The notes under the pieces: generated by a model | What the model was told of the DNA's origin: nothing | Databases searched by the model: none | Seen by the model: only the letters and a program-made list of their open reading frames with translations | Translations under genes and position numbers: made by a program | Part shown: piece by piece, positions 1 to 12,325 of the stretch | How positions within the stretch are numbered: position 1 is the stretch's first letter | How the letters are laid out: each line of letters starts with the position of its first letter | NCBI GenBank assembly: GCA_022414725.1 | Contig: CM039462.1 | Span: 58,497,195 to 58,561,194 of the forward strand | DNA: 64,000 bases | Reading direction: 5' to 3' | DNA from: Microglena sp. YARC | Lineage: Eukaryota > Chlorophyta > Chlorophyceae > Chlamydomonadales > Chlamydomonadaceae

Positions 1-1
1 T

Positions 2-223
2 GCTAACCCACAGCAGCGCGCGACTTACAAGCAGGCCAGGCAGGAAGCTCATGCAACCAGTCCTGAAAATCAACGCCAGCTTAATGATCATACAAGACGT
101 GAACCTCATGCTGCCATGCAGGCTGCCGCGCTCAATTCGCAATTGATTTGTTATCATCCTCTGCACCAACGTCATGCCATCGCATTGTCTGGTTGGCAGG
201 CAATTATTGCAAGGAATTTTTGA
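2..223 (+). CDS. 3' end of an unrecognised Gln/Arg/Ala-rich ORF, cut by window edge
   Basis: Frame 2 is open from the first base to a TGA at 221-223 (73 codons). The peptide is rich in Q, R, A, E and H and includes PENQRQLNDHTRRE, a style I associate with low-complexity segments of large algal or protist ORFs, including some Helitron-linked ones. That link is only impressionistic. No domain or catalytic motif is visible, and codon composition is not decisive. The following 320 bp are not clearly coding on either strand. It could be the end of a host exon, a transposon fragment or a chance ORF. Confidence 0.3.
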   Translation, partial: ANPQQRATYKQARQEAHATSPENQRQLNDHTRREPHAAMQAAALNSQLICYHPLHQRHAIALSGWQAIIARNF

Positions 224-905
224 ATTTCTTGAGACCTCCACTGGCATTACCTAACCTACGCGATATGGCCCTTGCACCCCTCATTCAATCTGTTTTCATT
301 GTATCAAGCATGGATACATCGGTTGCTTAGCATGTTGCGATAGAAGACTGGCTGAAATTTTTTAGTCAAAACAACAGCTGCAGACCCAAGTATGTTACTT
401 GCAAAGAAGAAGCTGCGGGTACCGGTGTGTCGCTCTGCGAATTGCGATTGTGCACGCCCAGTATTCTCAGCGGGGTCTGCTTTCCCAAGTTGTTGGTAGA
501 TTGGATACGCAGCCTGCTCTTTATCCACTACGTATTTCTGCATGATCTAGGCCCACACTGGAGTGAAAGGGATGAGGTAGGGAGAAGGGGATTACGCGTG
601 CGTGCCAGTGGTTGGGGAAAGAGAGAGTCGGGGGGGAGGGTCGAGGGTGACCTACCCTGGGTGGGGATGACTGGGGTGAGGGGAGGGGGGAGAAAGAGAA
701 AGTGTGTGGGGTGGGGTGAGGGGCAAGGAGAGATTGAGAAAAGTGTGGACGCTGTGGGTCTGGCTTGGGTTCAGTTGGAATGGTATTTGTGATATGTATG
801 GGTAGGGGGGTACATACAAGGATGTAAACCGTTCTGTTAGCCAGACCAGAACCCAGGGCCTGGGTGGGGGGTGGCCAACGGCCACACGGGCTAACGTACC
901 GTACC
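224..905. other. No recognisable gene; G-rich patch
   Basis: Short ORFs exist on both strands (for example 304-543 minus), but none has a recognisable motif or splice context. From about 560 to 880 the plus strand becomes GGTG/GGGAG rich, giving spurious Pro/Ser-rich minus-strand ORFs. Confidence 0.5.
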
Positions 906-911
906 GTCTAT

Positions 912-979
912 AAGCGTTCCCTGTTTGTATGAATAGATGTATATACTAATACATATATTCATACAAACGGGGAACGCTT
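912..979. repeat. Hairpin, 24 bp arms
   Basis: Arm 912-935 (AAGCGTTCCCTGTTTGTATG and the next 4 bases) is the near-perfect reverse complement of 956-979, with a 20 bp AT-rich loop. No target-site duplication was identified. It could be a solo fold-back element or a structured spacer. Confidence 0.6.
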
Positions 980-1455
980 GTATAGTAAACTCACGTGGAC
1001 ATTGGAGGTCATGGTCAGAGGTGGCTTGGGCAGGCATGACCAGTCCATACATATGTTTAGGGCACACATGTATTTTCGACTCACTTGGACAGTGGAGGTC
1101 ATGGTCAGAGGTGGCTTGGGCACATCATACATATTATACGTATACATACATATATACATACATACATACATATAGGGATCGGCAATATGATATCATATGA
1201 TGACGGCGGTCTGGCTAGGTTACTTTGGCCTGGGGCATTAAATCATATGATTTTTGTATGATATCATACCCGTCTTTGGTCAACATCATATTATTTGCCG
1301 TTCCCTACATATATACATATATACAAGGCACGCTGGTATTTTGAACTCACTTGGGCATTGGAGGTCATGGTCAGAGGTAGCTTGGGCACATCATACATAC
1401 ATATACGTATACATACATATACATACATACATGAATACATACATACATACATACA

Positions 1456-1489
<34 letters not shown>

Positions 1490-1560
1490 CAAGGCACGCT
1501 GGTATTTTGAACTCACTTGGGCATTGGAGGTCATGGTCAGAGGTGGCTTGGGCAGGCACG
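975..1560 (+). repeat. Four copies of a ~75 bp repeat separated by (CATA)n microsatellites
   Basis: A unit containing TTGGAGGTCATGGTCAGAGG and GGCTTGGGCA recurs near 999, 1092, 1354 and 1526. The copies are separated by (CATA)n tracts at about 1138-1172 and 1383-1497 and by the small inverted-repeat element at 1175-1305. The (CATA)n tracts keep several frames open and create spurious Tyr/Ile/His-rich ORFs. Confidence 0.75.
1175..1305. mobile_element. Candidate 131 bp MITE with imperfect TIRs
   Basis: The left end GGGATCGGCAATATGATATC is inverted at the right end, whose reverse complement starts GGGAACGGCAAATAATATG. The element sits inside a CATA/TATA tract and is bordered by TA on both sides, compatible with a TA target-site duplication. 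It has no ORF. The TA duplication cannot be told apart from the surrounding microsatellite. Confidence 0.4.
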
Positions 1561-1597
1561 ACCGGTCCATCAATGCTATGGCCGCTGTCCTGTAAAA

Positions 1598-1925
1598 TTG
1601 AAAGCACACTACATTTCAAATCCACCATTCAAACTCAAATGCTAATTCAAAATTAAAATTAAGGATGAGTTCTTGCACGATGAAAAATTGAAAGCACACA
1701 ACATTTCAAATCCACCATTCAAACTTAAAATTCAAATCAAGGATGAGCCCTTGCAGATGAAAACATTGAAAGCACCTGAAAGCACACTACATTTCAAATT
1801 CACAATTCAAACTCAAATGCAAATTAAGGATTAAAATCATGGTTGAGCTCTTGCAAGATGAAAACATTGAAAGCACACTAGATTTCAAATCCACTATTCA
1901 AATTCAAATTCGACGTCAAATCCAG
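1598..1925 (+). repeat. Four ~85-110 bp AT-rich tandem repeats
   Basis: The core TTGAAAGCACACTACATTTC followed by AAATCCACCATTCAAACTC recurs four times, with length variation in the AAATTAAGGATGAG linker. No coding potential. Confidence 0.7.
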
Positions 1926-2239
1926 AGAGTGCTCACCAATTTCCATGCCAAAATATAGAAAACACCAGCGTGGACAATTAAACGGCAAAGAAAGTCAGCA
2001 GCCAACCAGCGTGGAGACAATGCCCAGGGATATTTTTTCCAGAATACATTCCGATCGGAATACGAGACCCTGTTTTGGCCAAAATTGCCGGAATAAGAAA
2101 CCTACAAATAATAAAGTTTTTTTTTATACTGAAATTGACTCATAATTACCCAAATCGACTCAAATCGAAATAAGGAAGAAAATAGGGAGGAATAAATAAA
2201 AAGGAATAAGATTTCCTCTTTTTGATTTGAAAAACATAT

Positions 2240-4320
2240 CCCTGATAATGCCCCCATTGATGACGCCAGGAAATGCACAGAAATTGGAGGGAATCACCAC
2301 TGTGGCCTCCGGACCATTTATAAATCCACATCCAAATCCTATTTCAAATCCAATTTCAAATCCAATTTCAAATTTCAAATTTTGAATCCAGGATGAGCGC
2401 ACCAGTTACCATGGCAGCAGTCAACCAGCGTGGAGACAATGCCACCATTGATGACGCCAGGAAATACACAGAAATTGGGGGGAATCAACACTGTGGCCCC
2501 CGGACCATTTAACAATCCAAATCCAAATCAAAATTCAAAATTCAAAATTCAAAATTCAAATTTTGAATCCAGGATGAACTCACCAGTTATCATGGCAGCA
2601 GTCGACCAACGTAGCGACGATGCCACCATTGATGATGCCAGGAAATGCACAGAAATTGGAGGGAATCAAGATTGTGGCCTCCAGACCAATTAGCAATCCA
2701 CATCCGAATCCAAATTCAAATCCAAATTCAAAATTTGAATCTAGGATGTGCTCACCAGTTACCAAGGCAGCAGTCAACCAGCGTGGAGACAATGCCCCCA
2801 TTGATGATGCCAGGAAACACCGGTACACAGAAATTGGGTACATAGGAAATACGGGCACACAGGAATGATGCAGAAAATCCGGTACACAGGAAATACCGGT
2901 ACACAGAAATACCGGTACACAGGAAATACCGGTACACAGAAATTGGGGGGAATCACCACTGTGGACTCCAGACCAAATATAAATCACCATCCGAATCCAA
3001 TTTCAAATCCAATTTCAAAATTCAAAGTTCAAATTTTGAATCCAGGATGAGCTCACAAGTTCCCATGCCAGCTGTCAACCAGCGTGGAGGCAATGCCACC
3101 ATTGTCGACGCCAGGAAATGCACAGAAATTGGAGGGGATCACCACTGTGGCCTCCAGACCATTCAGCAATCCACATCCAAATCCAATTTCAAAATTCAAA
3201 TTTTAAATTTTGAATCCAGGATGAGCTCACAAGTTCCCATGGCAGCAGACAACCAGCGTGGTGAAATGCCCCCATTGATGATGCCAGGAAATGCACAGAA
3301 CTTGTAGGGAATCAACATTGTGGCCTCAAGACCATTCAGCAATCAAAATTCAAATTCAAATCTAGAATGTGCTCACCAATTACCATGGCAGTCAACAAGT
3401 GTGGAGAGGATGCCACCATTGATGACGCTAGGAAATGCACAGAGCTTGGAGGGGATCACCACTGTGGCCCCCGGACCATTGAGCAATCCGAATCCAAATC
3501 CAAATTCAAAATCCAAAATTTGAATCCAGGATGAGCGCACAAGTTCCCATGGCAGCAGTCAACCAACGTGGAGATGATGAACCATTGACGACGCCAGGAA
3601 ATGCACAGAAATTTGAGGGGATCACCACTGTGGCCCCGGACCATTTGTCACTCGAAAATCATATCAAAATTCAAACCCTAATTCAAAATTCGAATCCAGG
3701 ATGAGCTCACAAGTTCCCATGGCAGCAGACAACCAGCGTGGAGACAATGCCACCATTGATGACACCCTCACACCCGGAAATGCACAGAACTTGGAGGGAA
3801 TCAACACTGTGGCCTCCAGATCATTTAGCAATCCACATCCAAATCCAAATTCAATTCCAAATTCAAATTTTGAAACTAGGATGTGCTCACCAGTTACCAT
3901 GGTAGTCAACAAGTGTGGAGAGGATGCCACCATTGATGATGCCAGGAAATGCACAGAACTTGGAGGGAATCAACACTGTGGCCTCCAGACCATTCAGCAA
4001 TCAAAATTCAAATTCAAATTCAAATTCAAATCTAGAGTGTTCTCACCAGTTACCATGGCAGTCAACAAGTGTGGAGAGGATGCCGCCATTGATGACGCCA
4101 GGAAATGCACAGAACTTGGAGGGAATCACCACTGTGGCCTCCAGACCATCCAGCAATCAAAATTCGAATTCAAATTCAAATCTAGAGTGTGCTCACCAGT
4201 TACCATGGCAGTCAACAAGTGTGGAGAGGATGCCCCCATTGATGACGCCAGGAAATGCACAGAACTTGGAGGGAATCACCACAGTGGCCTCCAGGCCATT
4301 AGTCACTCGATGACTGCGTA
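2240..4320 (+). repeat. Satellite array, ~12 units of 150-190 bp
   Basis: Each unit carries GATGACGCCAGGAAATGCAC, a GGAGGGAATCACCACTGTGG block, an (AATTCAAATCC)-type AT-rich spacer and a TTACCATGGCAGCAGTCAAC block. GATGAYGCCAGG anchors lie near 2259, 2449, 2631, 2803, 3107, 3275, 3421, 3588, 3758, 3934, 4089 and 4240. Unit length varies mainly in the AATTCAAATCC spacer. ORFs of up to 206 codons span units but are interrupted and show no domain, so I treat the array as non-coding. Confidence 0.85.
2820..2945 (+). repeat. Short tandem repeat inside the satellite
   Basis: A local expansion of a 13-16 bp motif around CCGGTACACAGGAAATA, five to six copies, within one satellite unit. TACCGGTA is palindromic. 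Confidence 0.7.
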
Positions 4321-4329
4321 GGTGCAGAC

Positions 4330-7130
4330 CTTCATCAGCCCATGGTCCTGCAAGGCAAGGAGACATGAGCAAAAACTTAAATTAATATTTAATTAAGGAT
4401 GTTCACCTCAGCAGGCTCTGGTGAGACCTTAAACTGCAGAGGGTCCTGCAGGGCGAGGAGACATGAGCAAATATTTAAATTAATATGTAATTAAAGATTT
4501 TCACCCCAATAGGCTCTGGCGACACCTTGAACTGCAGAGGGTCCTGCAGGGCAAGGAGACATGCGCAAATATTAAAATATTTAACAAATATTAAGTCATG
4601 GTGATTAGATGGCGGTGCATGGGTGGGTGTCTGGGTGGATTCTGTTTTTGAAGGTGTACAGTTTTTTCAGTTGTTTTTAAGGATGTTCACCCCAATAGGC
4701 TCTGGTGACACCTTGAACGGCAGAGGGTCCTGCAGGGCGAGGAGACAGGAGTAAATATTAAAAATAATATTTCATTCAGGATTTTCACCTCAGCAGGCTC
4801 TGGTGAGACCTTCAGCAGCCCAGGCTCCTGCAGGGCAACGAGACAGGAGCAAACATTTAAAATATAAAATATAATAAAACAATAATAAAATAGTAATATA
4901 AAAATAAAATATTAATATTAAAATAGTTAGTCGTGATGATTAGATGGTGGTGCATCATGACCCCCAGCACTTGCCTGGGTGGATTCTGCTTTTGAAGGCC
5001 TTCATTTGTATGTTTGTTTTTACTGAACGGATGTTCAGCCCAATAGGTTCTGGTGAGACCTTGAACAACAGAGGGTACTGTAGGGCAAGGAGACATGAGC
5101 AAATATTAAAATTAATATTTCATTATAGCAATTCAGGGGATGAACTGGACAAACGTTTCGAACTTCAACGAGAATTCTCGAGAATTCCAGTCCAAATTGT
5201 CAAGAATTCTCGGATTTCCAGGCCAAAATTCTCGACGAAGTACAAAGTACGAGTTCTCGCGGAAACGTTTTGTACAGTTCATCCCCTGAATTGCTTCATG
5301 GAGTTTCACCTCAGCAGGCTCTGTTGAGACCTTCGGCAGCCTAGGGTCCTGCAGGGCAAGGAGACAAGAGTAAATATTTAAATTTTAAGTCGTGATGATT
5401 AGATGGTCGTGCATCATAACTTCATAACCCCCAGCACTTGTCTGCGTGGTTTTTATTGTTTTAGGTCTTCATTTCTATTTATATTCGTAAGGATGTTCAC
5501 CTCATCAGGATCTGGTGACACCTTGAATTGCAGAGGGTCCTGTAGGGCAAGGAGACAGTAGCAAATCTTGTTTTTCTATGTAATTAAGTCGTGATGATTA
5601 TCTGGTGGTGCATCATGGACCCCAGCACTTGCCCAGGTTGGTTCTGTTGTCTTAGGTCTTCAGTGTTTATTTTTGTTTGTATTAAACGGATGTTCAGCCC
5701 AATAGGTTATGGTGAAACCTTCAGCAGGGCAAGGAGACCAGAGTAAATATGTAAATGTTATGTCGTGATGAATAGATGGCCATGCATCATGACCCCCAGA
5801 ACTTGTCTGGGTGGATTATGTTTTTACTGAGACATCAGCATATATTACAGTATTTAGATTTGCAGCCACCACCACCACACTACACACCCACTACACACCA
5901 AACCCCCACCACCACCCCCTCAGCCAAGGGTCCTGCAAGGCAAGAAGGCATGAGCAAATATTTAAAAATGGAAGTATGCAATAGTTGATGTATGCAATAT
6001 TTCAATTATTTAATCTTTTAAGTATTTTATATTTTAAGTCGCGATGATTAGATGGCGGTGCATCATGAACCCCAGCACTTACTTATATTGGTTTTGTTTT
6101 TTTAGGTCTTCAGTTTTCCTTTTTATTTGTATTGGAAGGATGTTCACCTCAATAGGATCTGGTGAGGCCTTGAACAACAGAGGGTCCTGCAGGGCAAGGA
6201 GACATTAGCAAATAGTAAAATAGTAAAACAGTAAGTCGTGATGATAAGATGGTGGTGCGTCATGACCCCCAGCACTTGCCTAGGTTGGCTTTGTTGTTTT
6301 AGTTCTTCAGTTCTTTTTTTTAGTTGTATTGGAAGGATGTTCAGCCCAATAGGTTATAGTGAGACTTTGAGCAGTAGAAGGTCCTGCAGGGCAAGGAGAC
6401 AGGGGCAAATATGTAAATATAATAATATAATATAATATAATTTATATTATATTATATTTAACTGTATTTGAATATAATTTAATTTAAGTCGTGATGATTA
6501 GATGGTGGTCAAGCACTCGTTGTGAGCTTCGAGCTGTGGTGAGACCTTTGTTTATGAAAATGTACTAATTAAATTAAATTAAATTTCAATGTTACACTTT
6601 ATTTATGTGAGACCTTGAGCAGTAGAGGGTCCTGCAGGGCAAGAAGACATGAGCAAATACTAAAATATTTAAATATTAAGTCGTGATGATTAGATGGCGG
6701 TTCATCATAACCTCCAGAACTTGTCTGGGTGGATTCTGTCTTTGAGGGTGTTCAGTTTTTTTGTTTTGTTTTTAAGGATGTTCACCCCAACAGGCTCTGG
6801 TGAGACCTTCAGCAGCCGAGGCTCCTGCAGAGCAAGGAGACAGGAACAATTATTTAAATATTGTGATGAATAGATGGCGGTTTGTGATGACCCCCAGCAT
6901 TTGCCTTGGTTGATTCTGTTTTCAAAGGTGTTCAGTGTTTTATTTTATTTTTCAAAGGATGTTCACACCAATAGGCTGTGGTGACACCTTCAGCATCAAA
7001 GGGTCCTGCAGGACAAGGAGACATCAACACATATTAAAATATTTGGATTTGCAGCCACCACCACTACACTACACACCACACCACACATCAAACACACACC
7101 ACTGGATGGATTCTTTTTTTGAGGGAGACA
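4330..7130 (+). repeat. Diverged satellite array, ~230 bp unit
   Basis: Units contain GGATGTTCACCTCAATAGG, a TCTGGTGAGACCTTGAAC block, GGGTCCTGCAGGGCAAGGAG, an AT-rich spacer, and TCGTGATGATTAGATGGCGG followed by a CCCCCAGCACTTGCC block. About eleven units are recognisable, with GGATGTTCA anchors near 4398, 4680, 5029, 5491, 5697, 6137, 6334, 6776 and 6957. The AT-rich spacer varies most. Near 5845, 7040 and 7150 units run into GATTTGCAGCCACCACCAC, which links this array to the CAC-rich array that follows. Confidence 0.8.
5124..5294. mobile_element. MITE-like element inserted in the 230 bp satellite
   Basis: The terminal inverted repeats are about 30 bp: GCAATTCAGGGGATGAACTG from 5128 and its reverse complement ending at 5294, extending inward to AAACGTTT. 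The interior is rich in GAATTCTCG motifs and non-coding. TTCAT occurs at 5119-5123 and 5295-5299, matching the uninterrupted sequence of neighbouring units, so a 5 bp target duplication is likely. Its exact left edge (5124 or 5128) is uncertain. Confidence 0.6.
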
Positions 7131-7189
7131 AAAGCACATATTAAAATATTTAGATTTGCAGCCACCATCACCACACTACACACCACGCC

Positions 7190-9440
7190 AACACCACCAC
7201 CAGACCCACACCACCACCACTACCACCAACACCACCACCAACACACCACAACCACCACAACCACTACCACCACCACACCACCACCACCACCACCGCCAGA
7301 CCCACACCACCACCACCACCACCACACCACCACCACCATCACCACCACCACCACACCACACCACCACCACCACCACCACCACACCAACCACCCCCACAAA
7401 CCCACACATACATGGACTAGCTGACCCACCGCATCCTGGGGCAGAATACCACCCACCACCACTACCACACCACCCCCCACAAACCAACACACATCGAAGG
7501 ACCAGCTGACCCACCACATCGGAAACATTGGCTGTGAGGTGTGTATGCCTCCTGCACACACAACTCGCCCTCTGCATCCTGGGGGAGAATACCACCCACC
7601 ACCACTACCACAGCACCACCATCACCACCACCACCACCGCCCCCACACCACCCTCACAAACCCATACAGCCACATTCCTGGACCAGCTGACCCACCGCAT
7701 CCTGGGGCAGAATACCACCCACCACCACCACCCCCACACCACCACCACAATCACCCCCACACCACCCCCACAAACTTACACACATCCATGGACAAGCTGA
7801 CCCACCAAATCCGAAACATTGGCTGTGAGGTGTGTATGCCTCTTGCACACACAACTCGTCTTCTGCATCCTGGGGCAGAATACCACCCACCACCACCACC
7901 ACACCGGTACACCCCCACACCACCCCACAAACCCACACACATCCAAGGACCAGCTGACCCACCGCATCCTGGGGCAGAATACCACCCACCACCACAAACA
8001 CCCCCACCACCACACCACCCTCACAAACCTACACACATACGTGGACCAGCTGACCCACCGCATCCTGGGGCAGAATACCACCCACCACCACTACCACACC
8101 ACCCCCACCCCCCACACACACCACCCCCACAAACCTACACACATCCAAGGACCAGCTGACCCACCACATAGGAAACATTGGCTGTAAGGTGTGTATGCCT
8201 CTTGCACACACAACTCGTCTTCTGCATCCTGGGGCAGAATACCACCCACCACCACCACCACACCGGTACACCCCCACACCACCCCACAAACCCACACACA
8301 TCCAAGGACCAGCTGACCCACCGCATCCTGGGCAGAATACCACCCACCACCACAAACACCCCCACCACCACACCACCCTCACAAACCTACACACATACGT
8401 GGACCAGCTGACCCACCGCATCCTGGGGCAGAATACCACCCACCACCACTACCACACCACCCCCCACCCCACACACACACCACCCCCACAAACCTACACA
8501 CATCCAAGGACCAGCTGACCCACCACATAGGAAACATTGGCTGTAAGGTGTGTATGCCTCTTGCACACACAACTCGTCTTCTGCATCCTGGGGCAGAATA
8601 CCACCCACCACCACCACCACACCTGTACACCCCCACACCACCCCACAAACCCACACACATCCAAGGACCAGCTGACCCACCGCATCCTGGGGCAGAATAC
8701 CACCCACCACCACAAACACCCCCACCACCACACCACCCTCACAAACCTACACACATACGTGGACCAGCTGACCCACCGCATCCTGGGGCAGAATACCACC
8801 CACCACCACTACCACACCACCCCCACCCCACACACACACCACCCCCACAAACCTACACACATCCAAGGACCAGCTGACCCACCACATCGGAAACATTGGC
8901 TGTGAGGTGTGTATGCCTCTTGCACACACAACTCGCTCTCTGCATCCTGGGGGAGAATACCACCCACCACCACCACCACAGCACCACCATCACCACCACA
9001 GCACCACCACCGCCCCCACACCACCCTCACAAACCCACACAGCCACATTCGTGGACCAGCTGACCCACCGCATCCTGGGGCAGAATACCACCCACCACCA
9101 CCACCCCCACACCACCACCACAATCACCCCCACACCACCCCCACAAACCCACACATATCCATGGACCAGCTGACCCACCACATCCGAAACATTGGCTGTG
9201 AGGTGTGTATGCCTCTTGCACACACAACTCGTCCTCAGCAACCTGGGGCAGAATACCACCACCACCACAAACACCACCACACCACCACCACAAACACCAC
9301 CCCCACACCACCACCACAAACCTACACACATACATGAACCAGCTGACCCACCACATCCGAAACATTGGCTGTGAGGTGTGTACGCCTCTTGCACACACAA
9401 CTCGTCCTCAGCATCCTGGGGCAGAATACCAGCCTCCACG
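7190..9440 (+). repeat. CAC-rich higher-order satellite array
   Basis: Two modules alternate. One is GGACCAGCTGACCCACCGCA followed by TCCTGGGGCAGAATACCACC. The other is GAAACATTGGCTGTGAGGTG followed by TGTATGCCTCTTGCACACAC. Both are separated by (CAC)n/(CCA)n stretches. The ACATTGGCTGT anchor recurs near 7525, 7824, 8174, 8532, 8891, 9190 and 9362, giving steps of about 299, 350, 358, 359, 299 and 172 bp. The three central units (about 7805-8883) are almost identical, which suggests recent amplification. Reading frames on both strands stay open because CAC/CCA cannot form stops; I do not call genes here. Confidence 0.9.
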
Positions 9441-10845
9441 ACCGCCGGATGCAATTTTGAGTTGCATGGGTTAATAGAATGTCCCTGGGACAACATGAAC
9501 TTGTACTGTGATGCCCTGTCTTGTGCTGAGTCAGACTCCTTTTTAGTAGGTATGGCAGTACGGAAGGTCCGAGAGGCATGGCTGGCTATCATGGGTGGGG
9601 CAGGCATCTGGCTAGATTGAAGCCAATCTGACTGGCCTTCGCTCCCGGGGGTCAAGGCCCAGACTGGGATGCCCTTGTGGGACCTGAGCCAGGGACGTTC
9701 TCCCAGGCTGGGGGGGTAGGAGGTGGCACTCCCTCCACATCTTGACCTAAGTCCTGGGGGAGAAAGGATTTTGCAGTAGCGAGAGGCTGGGGGGGCGAGC
9801 TGGCCTGGGGGTCCATCAGTACGGCCATCTGCTGCCTGGGCCAAGGGGGGGGGCGTTGAGCAGCTGGGGCGTTCGGAAGCTTCCAGGCGAGAAGCTGCCT
9901 CGTTGCTTGAGATCGGGGCAATCCGAGGGATGGCAGCAATCGAGGAGGAGGAAGAGGAGGAGCAGGAGCAGGAGGAGGTCAGCTGTTGCGACAAACCCAA
10001 CGCGGGCGACGCGGCGGGTACAAGTCGCGAGCAACGGCTCATGATCGGTTCCATGACGATATGCTGTTGCTATAGCTCGAGAAACCGAACAGCAAGAGAA
10101 TTCGCGGTTAAGGCCAAGATCAGTCTCGTTACAAAACCAGATGACCCAGATATTATCTGGGTATAATTTTCAGATCTTGTATATAGTGAAGTCGACCATC
10201 TCGGAGGGGGGCCGGTGAAGTCGACCCTGAAGTCGGAAGGCGGAGGGGGGGCGCAAGCCGCTGGTCGCAAGCGCACCGGTCTAGAGTGTGAGGCCCAAAG
10301 GGCCAACCCGGGGCCAACTAAGGGGTTCGTGATTTCGCAGCCTTAGCTGCACCGTAAGCTCTCTTCAGAGACGCGCACCGCAACCGGAGCACGAAAATAT
10401 TGGTTGATACAGACTCCAGCATAAAGCTGGTAATGAATCCTGATTCCTGTGAAGGATGGAAATATATTATAACATGTCTTAAAATCGCTGCCTTCACGTT
10501 TTTACGTTTTTTTTGTAGCTATTGAATTCAAGGGGCGGTCTTCTCATCTCATTACTACTCAAACGCGACAGGGTCTCAAACCTAGATTATTGCTGCTTTA
10601 TCCAATCGTATAATTCTGTTTTCTTTGTTACACGAACTTAGGAGCCCCGCATGTAAATCGATTGTTTGGGGGGTCAATTCAACTGTGGTTTAGGGCGGGA
10701 GCATCCAGGAGCACCCAGGTGTCCAAGTGCTTGTATGTCCGGCACGTTCCAACCCTGAGCCTAGTAAACCCACTCTATACCCTTCCAGACCTCTGAAAGC
10801 TCGAACCTCGCAGATCGTTTCGAACCCACTCTCCCCCAATTTGCT
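9441..10845. other. No convincing gene; retroposon scrap at 10400-10480
   Basis: A 354-codon minus-strand ORF begins near 10054, but about a third of it lies in the adjacent satellite, and the rest is Ser/Pro-rich without a domain. The segment near 10410-10475 (CTCCAGCATAAAGCTGG, AATCCTGATTCCTGTGAAGG) matches the body of the retroposon family seen at 33345-33500 and near 62390. Nothing else is recognisable. Confidence 0.45.
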
Positions 10846-11175
10846 GGCTGGTTAGCCAGCTCACCTATGCTCCTGGTTTTAATCTAATTGGTACATGGCT
10901 TTACTCCAAGCACTGTACGGCCAGCCAGCTCACCTCTGCTTCTGATTGGATTTAATTGTTACATGGCTTTACTCCAAGCACTGGATGGCCAGCCAGCTTA
11001 CCTCTGCTCCTGATTTACTTTAATTGTTTCATGGATTTATTCCAAGCACTGGATGGCCAGCCAATGCACCTGTGCTCCTGATTTTGATTTAATTGTTACC
11101 GGTACATAATGGATGGCCAGCCAGCCTACCACTGCTCCTGATTTGAATTTTTACATGGCTTTGCAGCAAGCTTGG
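10845..11175 (+). repeat. Five ~68 bp tandem repeats
   Basis: The unit is GGCCAGCCAGCTCACCTCTG, then CTCCTGATT, a TTTAATTGTTACATGGCTTT block and ACTCCAAGCACTGGAT. The last two units are shortened by a deletion. Non-coding. Confidence 0.8.
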
Positions 11176-11815
11176 ACAGACTGCTTTGTGAACGCGTAAG
11201 AAGGAAATGTAAACACGTGACAAGGAAATGCAACAATAACATGTTTAAAAACGACGATTTGCCAACTGGATTTCAGGTCTCAACTTGATTTAGTTCCAGC
11301 CATGGACCTTCTTGCAAAGGGACTGTTGCCATGCTTTCCTGAATTTGCCTTTTTAAAAGACAAATTAATTGAGTCTTTTAGTACAAGGGCTACAAGAACG
11401 CCATAGAATTTCGGCACCTCCTCCGGCTGCACTACTCAATTGGGCAGTTCCTCCAATGTATTGCTTAGCACGGTCTCTTCTTTCAATTTCTATCACTACT
11501 AACTTTCTTTCTACTCATTGTAACAATTTTTTCTTCTCATTGTACACTTTCTTCTCATTGTAACAATTCTATGAGTTTTACGACCAAATACACGTTCAGA
11601 ATTAAAATTGTTACATGGTGTTTCAGATATATACATGCTGATTTAATCGTCGACATCAATCCTTAAACTCTCCTACCAATTATCTGTCATTAAATTAACT
11701 CAATCTCACGTTATATGGTAACCCGTACTAATTTTAAATTTCCATTTGTTTTTTGGAAACTATACACATTTATTAAATCCGGATGCGGGCATAATAAACA
11801 CACCAAGATAAGGCA
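11176..11815. other. Unremarkable AT-rich spacer
   Basis: No ORF with recognisable features. A small TTCTCATTGTAACAATTTTT-type duplication lies at 11505-11570. Confidence 0.4.
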
Positions 11816-11819
11816 CTAC

Positions 11820-12325
11820 CGGACTCATGCATGCAGTACTACTAGCAGTGCAACATGCATGTAGCACTACTACCAGTGCAGCATGCATGGTGCATGTTGA
11901 ACGACACTGAATGTGAGTGCATTCTGGATATCTTGCCCTTACAATATACCTAGGAAGCATTCGCAGCCTTGTCTTTCAACAGTACAAGGCAACCACCTAC
12001 GAAACTAGTGTTTCAACACTCCAGGCATGATCAACAGGCACCCCGGACGCATGCATGCAGTACTACTAGCTATGCAACATGCATGGTACGTAACAACAAA
12101 CTACGAGACGAATGTTTCAACGCTACAGGCGTGATCAACAGGCACCTAGGACGCATGCATGCAGTACTACTAGCGGTGCAACATGCATGGTACGTAACAA
12201 CAAACTACAAGACAAATGTGTCAACACTCCAGGCATGATCAACAGGCACCCCGGACGCATGGATACAGTACTACTAGCGGTGCAACATGCATGGTACTTA
12301 ACAGCCAACTTGGAGACAAGTGTTA
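11820..12325 (+). repeat. ~105 bp tandem repeats with GCATGCATGCAGTACTACTA core
   Basis: Units include GGCATGATCAACAGGCACC, a GGACGCATGCATGCAGTACT core and a GCAACATGCATGGTACGTAA block. Three complete units start near 12015, 12119 and 12222. A diverged stretch at 11825-11905 carries the same core. Confidence 0.75.

Noticed and set aside
3701..4321. 206-codon ORF in the satellite array
   Set aside because: It spans several satellite units of unequal length and lacks any domain; other units break the frame.
7156..8905. Many His/Pro/Thr-rich plus-strand ORFs
   Set aside because: (CAC)n/(CCA)n cannot form stop codons; the ORFs mirror repeat structure and occur in all frames.
8990..10054. 354-codon minus-strand ORF
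   Set aside because: The last third lies in the CAC satellite (read as Gly/Val/Trp/Cys), and the rest is Ser/Pro-rich without a motif or splice support.
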